A stretch of DNA of 64,000 bases from contig NZ_CP117522.1 of assembly GCF_031679605.1 (NCBI RefSeq), positions 7,874,001 through 7,938,000 on the forward strand. Reading direction: 5' to 3'. The notes beneath the pieces were generated by a model. That model was not told where the DNA came from. It did not search any database and saw only the letters and a list, made by a program, of their open reading frames with translations. Shown piece by piece: positions 21,012 to 32,703 of this stretch (position 1 is its first letter; every line of letters begins with the position of its first letter). The position numbers and the translations under genes were made by a program. The DNA comes from Streptomyces luomodiensis (GTDB lineage: Bacteria > Actinomycetota > Actinomycetes > Streptomycetales > Streptomycetaceae).

Positions 21012-21479
21012 ATGAGCACGGCACCCGACTCGCCCGGTGCCCCCGCCCCGGCCACGGCCGGCGCGACCGCGGTGACGAACCTGATCGCCCGCTACGCACA
21101 GCTGGTGGACGCCGGGGACTTCGCCGGCGTCGGTGACCTGTTCGCCGACGCCACCTTCACCGGCAGCGGCCCCTCCGCGCACGGCCGCGACGCCGTGGCG
21201 GCGATGCTCCGCGACAGCGTGATCCGCTACGAGGACGGCACGCCCCGCACCCACCACGTCACCAGCAACATCGCCGTCGAGGTCGACGAGGAAGCCGGCA
21301 CCGCCGCCGCGGACTCCTACGTCACCGTCTTCCAGGCCGCGCCCGGCCTCCCCCTCCAGCCCATCGCGGCAGGACGCTACCGCGACCGCTTCGTCCGCGA
21401 CGACGGACGGTGGCGCTTCCTCGAGCGCCGGGTCCACCTCCACCTGACCGGCGACCTCAGCCACCACCTGCGCGCATAG
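21012..21479 (+). CDS. SnoaL-like / NTF2-fold protein
   Basis: 155 residues. After a ~20-residue Ala/Pro N-terminus come the family hallmarks: VTNLIARYAQLVDAGDFAGV, LFADATFTGSGPSAHGRDAV, RTHHVTSNIAVEVDEEAG and YRDRFVRDDGRWRFLERRV. This cone-shaped fold is used by small isomerases, dehydratases and cyclases and by many proteins without known activity. ATG 21012 has GGAGGGAACCC before it. Lies between the icd terminator and the arginine operon; no functional link is evident. Confidence 0.85.
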   Translation: MSTAPDSPGAPAPATAGATAVTNLIARYAQLVDAGDFAGVGDLFADATFTGSGPSAHGRDAVAAMLRDSVIRYEDGTPRTHHVTSNIAVEVDEEAGTAAADSYVTVFQAAPGLPLQPIAAGRYRDRFVRDDGRWRFLERRVHLHLTGDLSHHLRA

Positions 21480-21513
21480 GTCACTGGCCCGGCGCCGTGA
21501 CCAGGCCGGACCT

Positions 21514-23746
<2,233 letters not shown>

Positions 23747-23750
<4 letters not shown>

Positions 23751-24688
23751 GCCAGCCGACCGCCCGTAAACACACCGCCCTGCCCAAGGCCCGCATCCTC
23801 ATCGAGGCGCTGCCCTGGCTGACCCGCCACCACGGCAAGACCGTGGTGATCAAGTTCGGCGGCAACGCCATGGTCGACGACGAGCTGAAGGCCGCCTTCG
23901 CCCAGGACGTCGTCTTCCTGCGCCATGCGGGCCTGCGCCCCGTCGTGGTCCACGGCGGCGGCCCCCAGATCAGCGCCCAGCTCGACCGGCACGGCCTGGT
24001 GAGCGAGTTCAAGGCGGGGCTGCGGGTCACCACCGACGAGGCCATGGATGTCGTACGGATGGTGCTGGCCGGACAGGTCCAGCGCGAACTGGTCGGGCTG
24101 CTCAACCGGCACGGCCCGCTGGCCGTCGGCATGACCGGCGAGGACGCGCATCTGATGTCCGCCACCAAGCACTTCGCCGAGATAGACGGCGAGCGGGTGG
24201 ACATCGGCCGGGTCGGCCAGATCACCGAGCTGGACACCGGCGCGGTCCAGGCGCTGCTGGACGACGGCCGCATCCCGGTCGTCTCCTCCATCGCCCGCAG
24301 CGCCGACGACGGCCACGTCTACAACGTGAACGCGGATACGGCGGCGGCCGCGCTCGCCGCCGCGCTGGGCGCCGAGACGCTGATGGTGCTCACCGACGTC
24401 GAGGGCCTGTACGCCGACTGGCCCGACAGCGACGAGGTGATCAGCAAGCTCACCGCGAGCCAGCTGGAGAAGCTGCTGCCGGAGCTGGCCAGCGGCATGG
24501 TGCCGAAGATGGAGGGATGCCTGTACGCCGTGCGCAACGGCGTCAGCACCGCCCGTGTCCTCGACGGGCGCGTCCAGCACTCCATCCTGCTGGAGATCTT
24601 CACCGACGAGGGCATCGGCACGATGGTCCTGCCGGACGGGGCCGTACCCCATCAGAATGACAACGACCCCCAGGGGGAGGACCAGTGA
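23747..24688 (+). CDS. argB: Acetylglutamate kinase
   Basis: 313 residues. Phosphorylates N-acetylglutamate, normally the arginine-feedback step. Amino-acid-kinase motifs: [76 protein letters not shown] and [13 protein letters not shown]. The extended N-terminal helix ([20 protein letters not shown]) is the type found in hexameric, arginine-inhibited enzymes. Starts inside the argJ stop (ATGA) and ends inside the argD start (GTGA). Confidence 0.97.
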
Positions 24689-25887
24689 GCAACGAGGAGC
24701 TGACGCGGCGCTGGCAGGGGGCGCTGATGGACAACTACGGCACCCCCCGCGTCCCGCTCACCCACGGCGAGGGCGGCAAGGTCTGGGACGCGGACGGCAA
24801 GGAGTACCTCGACTTCGTCGGCGGGATCGCCGTCAACTCCCTCGGCCACGCCCACCCCGCCGTGGTGCGGGCCGTGTCCGACCAGATCGCCACCCTCGGC
24901 CATGTCTCCAACCTCTTCGTCGCCGAACCCCCGGTGGCGCTCGCCGAGCGGCTGCTCCAGCTCTTCGGCCGCTCCGGGCGCGTGTACTTCTCCAACTCCG
25001 GCGCGGAGGCGGTCGAGGCCGCCTTCAAGATCGGGCGGCGCACCGGACGCACCCATATGGTGGCCACCACCGGCGGCTTCCACGGCCGCACCATGGGCGC
25101 CCTCGCGCTGACCGGCCAGCCCGCCAAGCAGGACCCCTTCCGTCCGCTGCCCGGCGACGTCACCCATGTGCCGTACGGGGACGTGGAGGCGCTGCGCGCG
25201 GCCGTCACCACCGACACCGCCTTCGTCATCGTGGAGCCCATCCAGGGCGAGAACGGCGTCATCGTGCCGCCGGCCGGCTACCTCGCGGCGGCGCGCGAGA
25301 TCACCCGGGCCACCGGCACCCTGCTGGTGCTCGACGAGATCCAGACCGGCATCGGCCGGACCGGGCACTGGTTCGAGCACCAGGCGCAGGGTGTCGAGCC
25401 CGATGTCGTCACCCTCGCCAAGGGGCTCGGCGCCGGGCTGCCGATCGGCGCCACCATCGCCTTCGGGCCCGCGGCCGAGCTGCTGACCCCGGGCCAGCAC
25501 GGCTCCACCTTCGGCGGGAACCCCGTCGCCTGCGCCGCCGCGCTCGCCGTCCTGGAGACCATTGCCGCCGACGGCATCCTGGACCGGGTCAAGCGGGCGG
25601 GGGAGCGGCTGCGTAACGGAATCGAATCACTCGACCACGCTCTGGTGGACCGGGTCCGTGGCGCCGGGCTGCTGCTCGGTATCGTGCTCACCGAGTCCCT
25701 CGCGCCGCAGGTGCAGCAGGCGGCTCAGGACGCGGGACTCCTGGTGAACGCGGTCGCGCCGGATGTGGTCCGGCTCGCCCCGCCGCTCGTCGTCGCCGAC
25801 GACGAGGTGGACACCTTCCTCCGGGAGCTGCCCGCCGTCCTGGACGCCGTCCACGAGGGTCACGGGGAACGACGAGCCGGAGACTGA
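24685..25887 (+). CDS. argD: Acetylornithine aminotransferase
   Basis: 400 residues. PLP enzyme converting N-acetylglutamate semialdehyde to N-acetylornithine. Class-III landmarks: [53 protein letters not shown], the PLP lysine K246 in [14 protein letters not shown], and [23 protein letters not shown] 24685 overlaps the argB stop; GGGGGAGG lies just upstream. argR follows after 8 nt. Confidence 0.97.
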   Translation: MSNEELTRRWQGALMDNYGTPRVPLTHGEGGKVWDADGKEYLDFVGGIAVNSLGHAHPAVVRAVSDQIATLGHVSNLFVAEPPVALAERLLQLFGRSGRVYFSNSGAEAVEAAFKIGRRTGRTHMVATTGGFHGRTMGALALTGQPAKQDPFRPLPGDVTHVPYGDVEALRAAVTTDTAFVIVEPIQGENGVIVPPAGYLAAAREITRATGTLLVLDEIQTGIGRTGHWFEHQAQGVEPDVVTLAKGLGAGLPIGATIAFGPAAELLTPGQHGSTFGGNPVACAAALAVLETIAADGILDRVKRAGERLRNGIESLDHALVDRVRGAGLLLGIVLTESLAPQVQQAAQDAGLLVNAVAPDVVRLAPPLVVADDEVDTFLRELPAVLDAVHEGHGERRAGD

Positions 25888-25895
25888 CGACACCG

Positions 25896-26444
25896 ATGAC
25901 CGAGGCGCAGCACACCGACGCACAGGACGCCAACCACGGACCGGCCCTGCCGCACACCCGCACCGCACGCCACCGCCGGATCGTGGACATCCTGAACCGG
26001 CAGCCCGTGCGCTCCCAGAGCCAGCTCGCCAAGCTTCTCGCCGACGACGGGCTCTCCGTCACCCAGGCGACGCTCTCCCGGGACCTTGACGAGCTGGGCG
26101 CGGTGAAGATCCGCAACACCGGCGGTGAGCTGATCTACGCGGTGCCGAGCGAGGGCGGCGACCGTACGCCGCGCGCCCCGCTCGGCGAGTCGGCGAGCGA
26201 GGCGCGGATGGCCCGGCTGGCGGGCGAGCTGCTGATCTCGGCGGAGGCGTCGGCCAACCTCGTGGTGCTGCGCACTCCGCCGGGCGCCGCCCAGTTCCTC
26301 GCCTCGGCCATCGACTCGGCGGAGCTGCACGACATCCTCGGCACCATCGCGGGCGATGACACCCTCCTGCTGATCAGCCGCGACCCGGCGGGCGGCCAGC
26401 CGCTCGCCGACCATCTGCTGCGGCTGGCCCAGAAGGAGCGTTAG
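25896..26444 (+). CDS. argR: Arginine repressor
   Basis: 182 residues, slightly longer than E. coli ArgR because of a ~25-residue N-terminal extension ([20 protein letters not shown]). Winged helix-turn-helix: [41 protein letters not shown]-terminal arginine-binding/oligomerization domain with [18 protein letters not shown]. Represses the arg genes when arginine is bound; the sites upstream of argC and argG in this window are likely targets. Last gene of the operon, before a hairpin. Confidence 0.96.
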   Translation: MTEAQHTDAQDANHGPALPHTRTARHRRIVDILNRQPVRSQSQLAKLLADDGLSVTQATLSRDLDELGAVKIRNTGGELIYAVPSEGGDRTPRAPLGESASEARMARLAGELLISAEASANLVVLRTPPGAAQFLASAIDSAELHDILGTIAGDDTLLLISRDPAGGQPLADHLLRLAQKER

Positions 26445-26465
26445 CGCCCTTCCGGCGGATGATCT

Positions 26466-26497
26466 GCGCGCCGGCACTCCCCGGAGTGCCGGCGCGT
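26466..26497. terminator. Bidirectional terminator between argR and the BASS transporter
   Basis: Near-perfect inverted repeat: CGCGCCGGCACTCC at 26467-26480 and GGAGTGCCGGCGCG at 26483-26496. It sits exactly between two convergent genes. Confidence 0.8.
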
Positions 26498-27561
26498 CAG
26501 TCCGCTGACGCGTCGGCGCGGCGCCGGGCCCGGTACGACATCCAGGCCGCGACCAGCGCACCGGAGACGTTGTGCCACACCGAGAACACGGCGGCCGGGA
26601 GCGCGGCCAGCGGGCTGAAGTGGGCGGCGGCCAGGGAGGCGGCGAGCCCGGAGTTCTGCATGCCGACCTCGAAGGCCATGGCGCGGCTGGCGGGCGCGCC
26701 CAGCCGGGCCACCTTGCCCGCCCCGTACCCCAGCGCCAGGCCGAGCCCGTTGTGGAGCACCACGGCCAGCAGCACCAGCGCCGCCGCCGACTTGATGGTG
26801 TCCGCGCTGGCCGCCACCACGACCGCGACGATCACGCCGATCGTGACGGCCGACAGCCAGGGCAGCAGCCCCAGCACCCGGTGGATGAACCGCCCGGCGA
26901 ACAGCCGGACCACCAGCCCCGCGACCACCGGCAGCAGCACGGTCTTGAGGATGTCGGTGACCATCGAGCCCGCGTCCACCGGCAGGAACTCCCCGGCCAG
27001 CAGCAGCGTCAGCGGCGGGGTGACCAGCGGTGCGAGCACCGTGGAGACGGTGGCGACGGACACCGACAGCGCCACATCGCCGCGCGCCAGGTACGTCACC
27101 ACGTTCGAGGCCGTACCGCTCGGCGCGCAGCCGACCAGGATGACGCCGGCCGCCAGCTGGGGGGAGAGACCGAGGGCGTGCGCGATCAGCCACCCCAGCC
27201 CCGGCATGATCACGTAGTGCGCGACCAGTCCGAGGGCCACCGCCCACGGCCGCTTGACGACACCGGAGAAGTCCCGCGGGGTCATGGTCAGCCCCATGCA
27301 GAACATGATCACGCCGAGCAGGTAGGGCACGTCCGGAGCCCAGCCGCTGAAGGTGCCGGGCGTGCTGAGGCCGGCCGCGCCGGCGGCGAGCACCAGGATG
27401 GGGAAGACGGTGACGGCCCGCCGGGCCGCCCGGTCGGTGGAAGCGGACTCCGGCGACGAGGCGGGCGTCTGCGCCGCCGCCGTCGGGGAGTCCGCCGCGG
27501 AGCTGTTCGATTCGGAGCGCACCGCGTGATGGAACGCTTCCGGAGGCACCTTCCGCAACAC
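26497..27561 (-). CDS. BASS-family (bile acid:sodium symporter-like) membrane transporter
   Basis: 354 residues with 9-10 membrane helices. Landmarks: PYLLGVIMFCMGLTMTPRDF, VILVGCAPSGTASNVVTYLA, SVATVSTVLAPLVTPPL and AFEVGMQNSGLAASLAAAHF; the GCAPSGTASNV and GMQNSGLA stretches correspond to the crossed-helix sodium sites of the fold. Bacterial members carry organic anions such as pantoate or 2-oxo acids; the substrate is unknown. The ~45-residue N-terminus is Ser/Ala-rich. Start uncertain: GTG 27561 has only a weak ribosome site. Confidence 0.85.
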   Translation of the reverse strand: MLRKVPPEAFHHAVRSESNSSAADSPTAAAQTPASSPESASTDRAARRAVTVFPILVLAAGAAGLSTPGTFSGWAPDVPYLLGVIMFCMGLTMTPRDFSGVVKRPWAVALGLVAHYVIMPGLGWLIAHALGLSPQLAAGVILVGCAPSGTASNVVTYLARGDVALSVSVATVSTVLAPLVTPPLTLLLAGEFLPVDAGSMVTDILKTVLLPVVAGLVVRLFAGRFIHRVLGLLPWLSAVTIGVIVAVVVAASADTIKSAAALVLLAVVLHNGLGLALGYGAGKVARLGAPASRAMAFEVGMQNSGLAASLAAAHFSPLAALPAAVFSVWHNVSGALVAAWMSYRARRRADASAD

Positions 27562-27588
27562 CGTCTCGTTATGTGGTCACTACGCCCA

Positions 27589-28179
27589 CTATGTGGCGGT
27601 GAGGGGCGGCAGCGGGAGCGGTAGCCCCGGCAGCCCGTCCATGCTGCTGGCGATGTGCTCCTTCTTGTGGAAGTAGCGGTCCAGCGACTCGTCGTCCTCC
27701 CGCTGGAAGCGGGAGGCGTGCAGCGGGCGGTCCTCGCGGTAGTCCATAAACGGGACCGCGTAGCCGCAGGTGTCCCGGATCAGCTCGGCGGTCACCACGA
27801 TGATCGCCCGCAGCCCGTGGGCGCGGACGTCGATGTCCGGGAAGTGCTCCAGCAGCCCGGCGAAGCGCGGATCGTCACGGAACACCGGCTCGCCCCGGCC
27901 GTGGACGCGCACGATGTTCGGCGGGCCGGTGAAGGCGCACCACATCAGGGTGATCCTGCCGTTCTCCCGCAGATGGGCGACGGTCTCCGCGTTGCTCCCC
28001 GCGAAGTCCAGGTAGGCCACGGTCAGTTCGTCCAGCACGGCGAAGGAGCCGGTGAGCCCCTTCGGTGAGAGGTTCACCGTGCCGTCCCCGGCCAGCGGGG
28101 CGGTGGCGGTGAAGAAGATCTTCTGCTCTTCGATGAAGGTGCGGAGTCTGCCGTCTATGCGTTCGTACACCTTTCCCAT
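27589..28179 (-). CDS. PPOX-like flavin/F420-binding split-barrel protein
   Basis: 196 residues from ATG 28179 (MGKVYERIDG). Pyridoxamine-phosphate-oxidase-like barrel: RTFIEEQKIFFTATAPLAGD, GTVNLSPKGLTGSFAVLDEL, RENGRITLMWCAFTGPPNIV and VHGRGEPVFRD. The C-terminal part (CGYAVPFMDYREDRPLHASR) is typical of a subfamily widespread in actinobacteria and fungi. The cofactor (FMN or F420) and reaction are unknown. Upstream in-frame ATGs exist but spacing to AGGGA is poor. Confidence 0.83.
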   Translation of the reverse strand: MGKVYERIDGRLRTFIEEQKIFFTATAPLAGDGTVNLSPKGLTGSFAVLDELTVAYLDFAGSNAETVAHLRENGRITLMWCAFTGPPNIVRVHGRGEPVFRDDPRFAGLLEHFPDIDVRAHGLRAIIVVTAELIRDTCGYAVPFMDYREDRPLHASRFQREDDESLDRYFHKKEHIASSMDGLPGLPLPLPPLTAT

Positions 28180-28230
28180 GTGGCGCATTATCCCTGCGGA
28201 TGGCGGCCAGGGCGATGGTTCCATGGGCGT

Positions 28231-28653
28231 ATGGCCTCCAAGAAAGCCTCCGCACGAGCCTCGGCACGGTCCTCGTCACGGCCCTCCGCGACCGGGCCCG
28301 CGGTCCGGATCCGCCGGGTGTACGACACCCCCGAACCGGACGACGGCACCCGCGTCCTGGTGGACCGCGTCTGGCCGCGCGGTCTGGCCAAGGCCGACGC
28401 CCACCTGGACGAATGGACCAAGGACGCCGCCCCCTCCACCGAACTGCGCCGCTGGTACGGCCACGACCCGGACCGCTTCCCCGAGTTCACCCGCCGCTAC
28501 CACGCGGAACTCGCCGACCCGGACCGCCGCGCCGCCGTCGACCACCTGCGCACCCTGGCCGCCGCCGGCCCCCTGACCCTCCTCACCGCGGTCAAGGACC
28601 TCGACCACGGCCATGTCCAGGTGCTGGCCGAGGCGATCCGCGGCCACGGCTGA
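28231..28653 (+). CDS. DUF488 family protein
   Basis: 140 residues. After a Lys/Ala/Ser-rich N-terminus comes the whole DUF488 pattern: VRIRRVYDTPEPDDGTRVLV, DRVWPRGLAKADAHLDEW, ELRRWYGHDPDRFPEFTRRY and LLTAVKDLDHGHVQVLAE. Function is unproven in the family. Divergent from the PPOX-like gene, with 51 bp between starts. Confidence 0.88.
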   Translation: MASKKASARASARSSSRPSATGPAVRIRRVYDTPEPDDGTRVLVDRVWPRGLAKADAHLDEWTKDAAPSTELRRWYGHDPDRFPEFTRRYHAELADPDRRAAVDHLRTLAAAGPLTLLTAVKDLDHGHVQVLAEAIRGHG

Positions 28654-28718
28654 CCGCCGCCCCAGCCGCGGGCCATGCGCGCACTCCTCGTCGCGGCGGA
28701 GGCGGGACGGAGCCGGAG

Positions 28719-29513
28719 TCATACGCACAGCCCTGCCGCATAGCGGGCGAAACCGCTCGTGTGCCAGGTCGAGCCGTCGGCGGTGACGACGAACGCCTCG
28801 GCGTCGGACAGCCGTCCCAGCCAGGGGCGGGCGCGCTCGGCGTCCATCGCGCAGGCCGCCGTGGCCCAGGCGTCCGCGTCCGCCAGGCTGGTGGCGATCA
28901 CGGTGACCGAGGCCGGTCCGCGCGCCGGGGGCAGTCCGGTGCGCGGGTCCAGGATGTGGCGGCCCCGCTCGGCCGGACCAGAGGTGGCCACGGCCAGTTC
29001 GCCGTGGGCCGCCACGACCGCCGCCAACTCGCCCCGGCGCAGCGGATCGGCGATGCCCACCCGCCATGGGCCGCCGTGCACCTGGACGTCGCCGCCGCCG
29101 TTCACACACACCGACCCGGCGCCCGCCGACACCAGCATCCGGGCCGCGCGCTCCACGGCCCAGCCCTTGACCAGGCCCGTCGGGTCGAGCCGCCGGCCGC
29201 CGTAGCGCGCGCTGAACCAGCCGCCGCTGCGGTGTTCGGCCACCTCGCACATCCGCAGCACCTCCCGGACCTCCGGATCGCACCGTGACAGCGTCAGCTC
29301 ACCGCGGCCCAGCCGGCTGATCTGGCTGTCCCGGCGGTAGGTGGAGAACAGCTCGTCCACCCGGTGCAGCCCGGCCACGGCCCCGTCCAGCGCGGCCCGC
29401 ACCCGGGGCCGGTCGGCGGCCGCGACGTCGCGCACGTCGAAGGAGAAGACCGTGCCCATGACGTGCTCGACATGGCGCAGCGGCCCGGGGCCCGCGGGGG
29501 GCTCGGCCGTCAT
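28719..29513 (-). CDS. apbE: FAD:protein FMN transferase (ApbE family)
   Basis: 264 residues. Transfers FMN from FAD onto Thr (or Ser) of target proteins outside the cytoplasm. Motifs: VMGTVFSFDVRD, LFSTYRRDSQISRLGRGE, LDPTGLVKGWAVERAARML, VCVNGGGDVQVHGGPWRVGI and HILDPRTGLPP followed later by ADAWATAACAMD. No clear signal peptide or lipobox, unlike Gram-negative ApbE. Its start overlaps the end of the FMN-binding gene by 4 bp, so substrate and modifying enzyme are co-translated. Confidence 0.92.
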   Translation of the reverse strand: MTAEPPAGPGPLRHVEHVMGTVFSFDVRDVAAADRPRVRAALDGAVAGLHRVDELFSTYRRDSQISRLGRGELTLSRCDPEVREVLRMCEVAEHRSGGWFSARYGGRRLDPTGLVKGWAVERAARMLVSAGAGSVCVNGGGDVQVHGGPWRVGIADPLRRGELAAVVAAHGELAVATSGPAERGRHILDPRTGLPPARGPASVTVIATSLADADAWATAACAMDAERARPWLGRLSDAEAFVVTADGSTWHTSGFARYAAGLCV

Positions 29514-29986
29514 CGGACCCCCGCCTTGTCCAGAGCGCTCTGTAAGGACCTGGCATAGCCCTCGCTCGTGTAGGTGGCGCCGGAGACCGTGTCCACCTGC
29601 GCGGCGGCCACCGCCTGCTGGTTGAGCTGGGGGACGGCGTCCTGGGCGATCTGCTCGCTCCGCGACCCGGAGTCCGGCGTCCTGACCGCCCGCGCGGCGG
29701 TGATCCTGCCGCCGCTGAGGGTGAGGCTCACCTGGACCGGGCCGTACTGCGTCCGGACGACGTCACCGGTGACCGTACGGGCATCGCCGTCGCCGGCCCG
29801 GCCGTCCGCACCGCCCCCGCCCGGCGCCGCCGTGGCCGCGACCGGGGGCGCCTGCCCCGGCTGGTTCCGGGCGACGGCCTGGCCGCCCCCCGCGCCTGGC
29901 TGCTTCAGCGCGAGCAGCAGCACCACACCGGAGACGGTCGCGGCCGTGCCCAGGACGACGCGGCGCAGCGGATGCTTCCTCTTCAT
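29510..29986 (-). CDS. Membrane-anchored FMN-binding domain protein, predicted ApbE substrate
   Basis: 158 residues. Basic start and one hydrophobic anchor (residues ~9-28), a ~45-residue Gly/Pro/Ala linker, then an FMN-binding domain (VVRTQYGPVQVSLTLSGGRI) ending in the flavinylation motif DTVSGATYTS with T138 as the expected FMN acceptor. It would display covalent FMN on the outer face of the membrane. GAGGTGAAGCC precedes ATG 29986. Second gene of a three-gene operon: 13 nt after the reductase, 4-bp overlap with apbE. Confidence 0.9.
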   Translation of the reverse strand: MKRKHPLRRVVLGTAATVSGVVLLLALKQPGAGGGQAVARNQPGQAPPVAATAAPGGGGADGRAGDGDARTVTGDVVRTQYGPVQVSLTLSGGRITAARAVRTPDSGSRSEQIAQDAVPQLNQQAVAAAQVDTVSGATYTSEGYARSLQSALDKAGVR

Positions 29987-29999
29987 GGCTTCACCTCGG

Positions 30000-31370
30000 T
30001 CACAGCTCGAAGGATTCGTGGTGGATCCGGCGATCCGGAACCCCCGCCGCACGCAGCGCCCCGTACGCGTGCTCGGCCAGGCCCGGCGGGCCGCACAGAT
30101 AGACGTCGTGGTCCTCGATGTCGGGAAGCACCTGACGCAGCCGCTCCGCGGTGATCTCCGGCCGGGCGCCGTCCGGCCCGTTCACGGCGTACAGCAGCCG
30201 GGCCCCGCGCTCGGTCGCGATCTGCTTCAGCTCGTCCCACAGCGCCAGGTCCGCCACGCTGCGGGCCCGGTACAGCAGGGTGAGGTCACCGCCCTTGCCG
30301 GGCAGCGTCTCGAACAGCGCCCGGATCGGCGTGACTCCCGCCCCGCCCGCGATCATCAGCACCTTGCCCCGGCTGCGCCGCGCCGCGGTCATCGCCCCGT
30401 ACGGGCCCTCCGCCCACACCCGCGTCCCCGGCGCCAGCGAGGCGAGCCGGGTGCTGTGGGCGCCCACCGCCTTCACCGTGATGCGCAGCAGCTCCGGCCG
30501 CGGCGGCGCGGAGAGGGAGTACGGATGGGAACCCCAGCGCATCCCCGGCGCCAGGAACCGCCACCGGAAGAACTGCCCCGCCTGCGCCCCGATCCGGTGC
30601 AGCCTGCGCCCCTCGATCAGCACCGACACCACCCCGGGCGCCTCCGGCACGACGGCCGCCACCCGCATCCGGTGCCGCAGGTTCAGCCGCAGCGGCACCA
30701 GCAGCCGGTACCAGACCACGAGGGCGGTGACCGTGCCGTACAGCGCGTACCAGGCGGTCTCGGCGGTCTGGTGCCCGACGAACTCGGCGCCCGTGGCGAG
30801 CTGGTGCCAGAACGTCAGGAAGACCGCCCCATAGGTGAACAGATGCAGGTAGTACCACACCTCGTACGGCATCCGGCGGCGCACCACCCCCGCCGAGACC
30901 AGCCCGACCACCACCAGCGCCGCGGTGCCGGCCGTCGCCTCGATCATCTCCGGGTAGTTCATGACCACGGTCACGGTCTGGTCGGCGAGGCCGGTGCCCG
31001 CCTGCTGGGCGTACCCCGCGAGGGTCAGCCCGACATGCGTCACGATCAGGCACAGCGCATACCGCCCGCTCATCGCGTGCCACCGCGCCACCCGGTCCGA
31101 CCCCACCCGCCGCTCCAGCGCCGGAACGCGCGCCATCTGGAGGACGACGAGGGCGAGGACGTACCCGCCGAGCAGCCCGCTGAGCCGCCCGGCGTGGGTG
31201 AGCCACTGCGCGGTGCCGTCGACGTTCGGCGTGTTCCGCCACCACAGCGACCACACCGCCGCCGCGCCCGCCCAGCTGAGCAGGATCAACGGCACGGCGG
31301 GCGAACGGCGGGGCCGGATGCGGCGCATGGCCTGCCGCCGCCCGGCCCGGCTGTTCAGTAGCGTCGTCAC
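30000..31370 (-). CDS. Ferric-reductase-like transmembrane flavocytochrome
   Basis: 456 residues. N-terminal ~210 residues carry about six membrane helices of the ferric-reductase/NOX fold with paired histidines suited to heme (ARWHAMSGRYALCLIVTHVG, YEVWYYLHLFTYGAVFLTFW). The C-terminal half is an FAD/NAD(P)H domain: FFRWRFLAPGMRWGSHPYSL for FAD, VLMIAGGAGVTPIRALFETL for nucleotide, and YLCGPPGLAEHAYGALRAAG near the end. It should take cytoplasmic NAD(P)H electrons across the membrane, the obvious acceptor being the flavinylated protein downstream. Starts at GTG 31370 with GGGGACAGG upstream. Confidence 0.92.
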   Translation of the reverse strand: MTTLLNSRAGRRQAMRRIRPRRSPAVPLILLSWAGAAAVWSLWWRNTPNVDGTAQWLTHAGRLSGLLGGYVLALVVLQMARVPALERRVGSDRVARWHAMSGRYALCLIVTHVGLTLAGYAQQAGTGLADQTVTVVMNYPEMIEATAGTAALVVVGLVSAGVVRRRMPYEVWYYLHLFTYGAVFLTFWHQLATGAEFVGHQTAETAWYALYGTVTALVVWYRLLVPLRLNLRHRMRVAAVVPEAPGVVSVLIEGRRLHRIGAQAGQFFRWRFLAPGMRWGSHPYSLSAPPRPELLRITVKAVGAHSTRLASLAPGTRVWAEGPYGAMTAARRSRGKVLMIAGGAGVTPIRALFETLPGKGGDLTLLYRARSVADLALWDELKQIATERGARLLYAVNGPDGARPEITAERLRQVLPDIEDHDVYLCGPPGLAEHAYGALRAAGVPDRRIHHESFEL

Positions 31371-31473
31371 GGCCTGTCCCCTTCCCTTGGGCTCCGGCGC
31401 AAGGGGGTACGGCCGGGAGTGCGGGATGACTCAACGGCCGCGGGGATTCACCGGCGGGGCTTCCGGCGACCGC

Positions 31474-32550
31474 TCAGGGACGCCAGCCGTACTGCGGCGG
31501 AATCCGCACATCGCCGCCCAGTTCGCGGGCGGCCCGCCGGGCCCAGGTGGGCTCGCGCAGCAGCTGGCGGCCGATCAGCACCGCGTCCGCCTCGCCCGCC
31601 GCGAGGATCTTCTCCGCCTGCTCGGGCTCGGTGATCTCGCCGACCGCCGCCACCGGCATCTCCGTCTCGCGCCGGACCCGGGCGGCGAACGGCACCTGGT
31701 AGCCCGGCCCGACCGGGATGGTCACACCGGCCGCGTTGCCCCCGGTGGAGACGTCCATCAGGTCCACGCCGTGCTCGGTGAGGACGCGGGCGAGGGCGAC
31801 GGTCTCATCGGGGGTCCAGCCGCCCTCCTGAAGCCAGTCGGTGGCCGAGACGCGGAAGAAGAGCGGGAGCTCCTCCGGCCAGACCTCGCGTACCGCGTCG
31901 ACGACCTCGACGGCGAACCGGACGCGGTTGTCGAAGCTGCCGCCGTAGGCGTCGGTGCGGCGGTTGCTGTGCGCGGAGAGGAAGTTGCCGATCAGGTAGC
32001 CGTGGGCGCCGTGGATCTCGATGACCTGGAAACCGGCGGCGAGGGCGAGGCGGGCCGAGGCGCGCCACCGGTCGACGACCTCGTGGATCTCCTCGACGGT
32101 CAGCTCGTGCGGGACCTTCAGGCCCGGGTACGGCTCGGCGCTCGGGCCGACCGGCTGCCAGCCGTGCTCGTCGGGAGCGACCGGGCGGTCGCCCTCCCAG
32201 GGCCGGCTGGTGGATGCCTTGCGGCCGGCGTGGGCGAGCTGGATGCCGGGGACGGTGCCCTGGCTCTTGAGGAAATCGGTGATCCGGCGCAGGCCGCCGG
32301 CCTGCGTCTCGTTCCACAGTCCGAGGTCGTGGGGGGAGATCCGGCCCTCGGGCGACACCCCGGTGGCCTCCATGATGATCAGCCCGGTGCCGCCCGCCGC
32401 CCGCGCTCCGTAGTGCTGGAAGTGCCAGTCCGTGGGCACGCCTTCGGCGAGACCCGTGGGGGCGGCGGAGTACATGCACATCGGGGGCATCCACACCCGG
32501 TTGGGGATCGTGACGGAACGCAGGGTGTAGGGCTCGAACAGGGAACTCAC
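31474..32550 (-). CDS. NADH:flavin oxidoreductase (Old Yellow Enzyme, YqjM-like)
   Basis: 358 residues. FMN TIM barrel that reduces activated C=C bonds. Signature stretches: VTIPNRVWMPPMCMYSA (the cysteine in MCMYS is the YqjM-type redox-sensing Cys), IMEATGVSPEGRISPHDLGL, IQLAHAGRKAS, IEIHGAHGYLIGNFLS, NRRTDAYGGSFDNRVRF and DAVLIGRQLLREPTW. GTG 32550 chosen: GGAGTTTTT precedes it and the family N-terminus (SSLFEPYTLR) starts there. Confidence 0.94.
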   Translation of the reverse strand: MSSLFEPYTLRSVTIPNRVWMPPMCMYSAAPTGLAEGVPTDWHFQHYGARAAGGTGLIIMEATGVSPEGRISPHDLGLWNETQAGGLRRITDFLKSQGTVPGIQLAHAGRKASTSRPWEGDRPVAPDEHGWQPVGPSAEPYPGLKVPHELTVEEIHEVVDRWRASARLALAAGFQVIEIHGAHGYLIGNFLSAHSNRRTDAYGGSFDNRVRFAVEVVDAVREVWPEELPLFFRVSATDWLQEGGWTPDETVALARVLTEHGVDLMDVSTGGNAAGVTIPVGPGYQVPFAARVRRETEMPVAAVGEITEPEQAEKILAAGEADAVLIGRQLLREPTWARRAARELGGDVRIPPQYGWRP

Positions 32551-32599
32551 AAAAACTCCGTACCAGGGGGTTGGGGGAGGCGGCACCGAAAGATGCCGA

Positions 32600-32622
32600 C
32601 GAGGCGCATTAGCAGCGCCTCG
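32600..32622 (-). promoter_or_regulatory. Perfect 8-bp-arm inverted repeat upstream of the OYE gene
   Basis: CGAGGCGC-attagca-GCGCCTCG, 50 bp before the start codon, in a locally AT-rich promoter-like stretch (CATATATCC and GCAAATAATGG nearby). It could be an operator for an unlinked repressor or an mRNA 5' hairpin. Confidence 0.5.
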
Positions 32623-32703
32623 CATATATCCTCGCCCGAAATAGGCCGCGTATGCAAATAATGGCGCCCGGTCCGGCCCGCTCCGGTCCCGCCGCGTGTC
32701 GGC

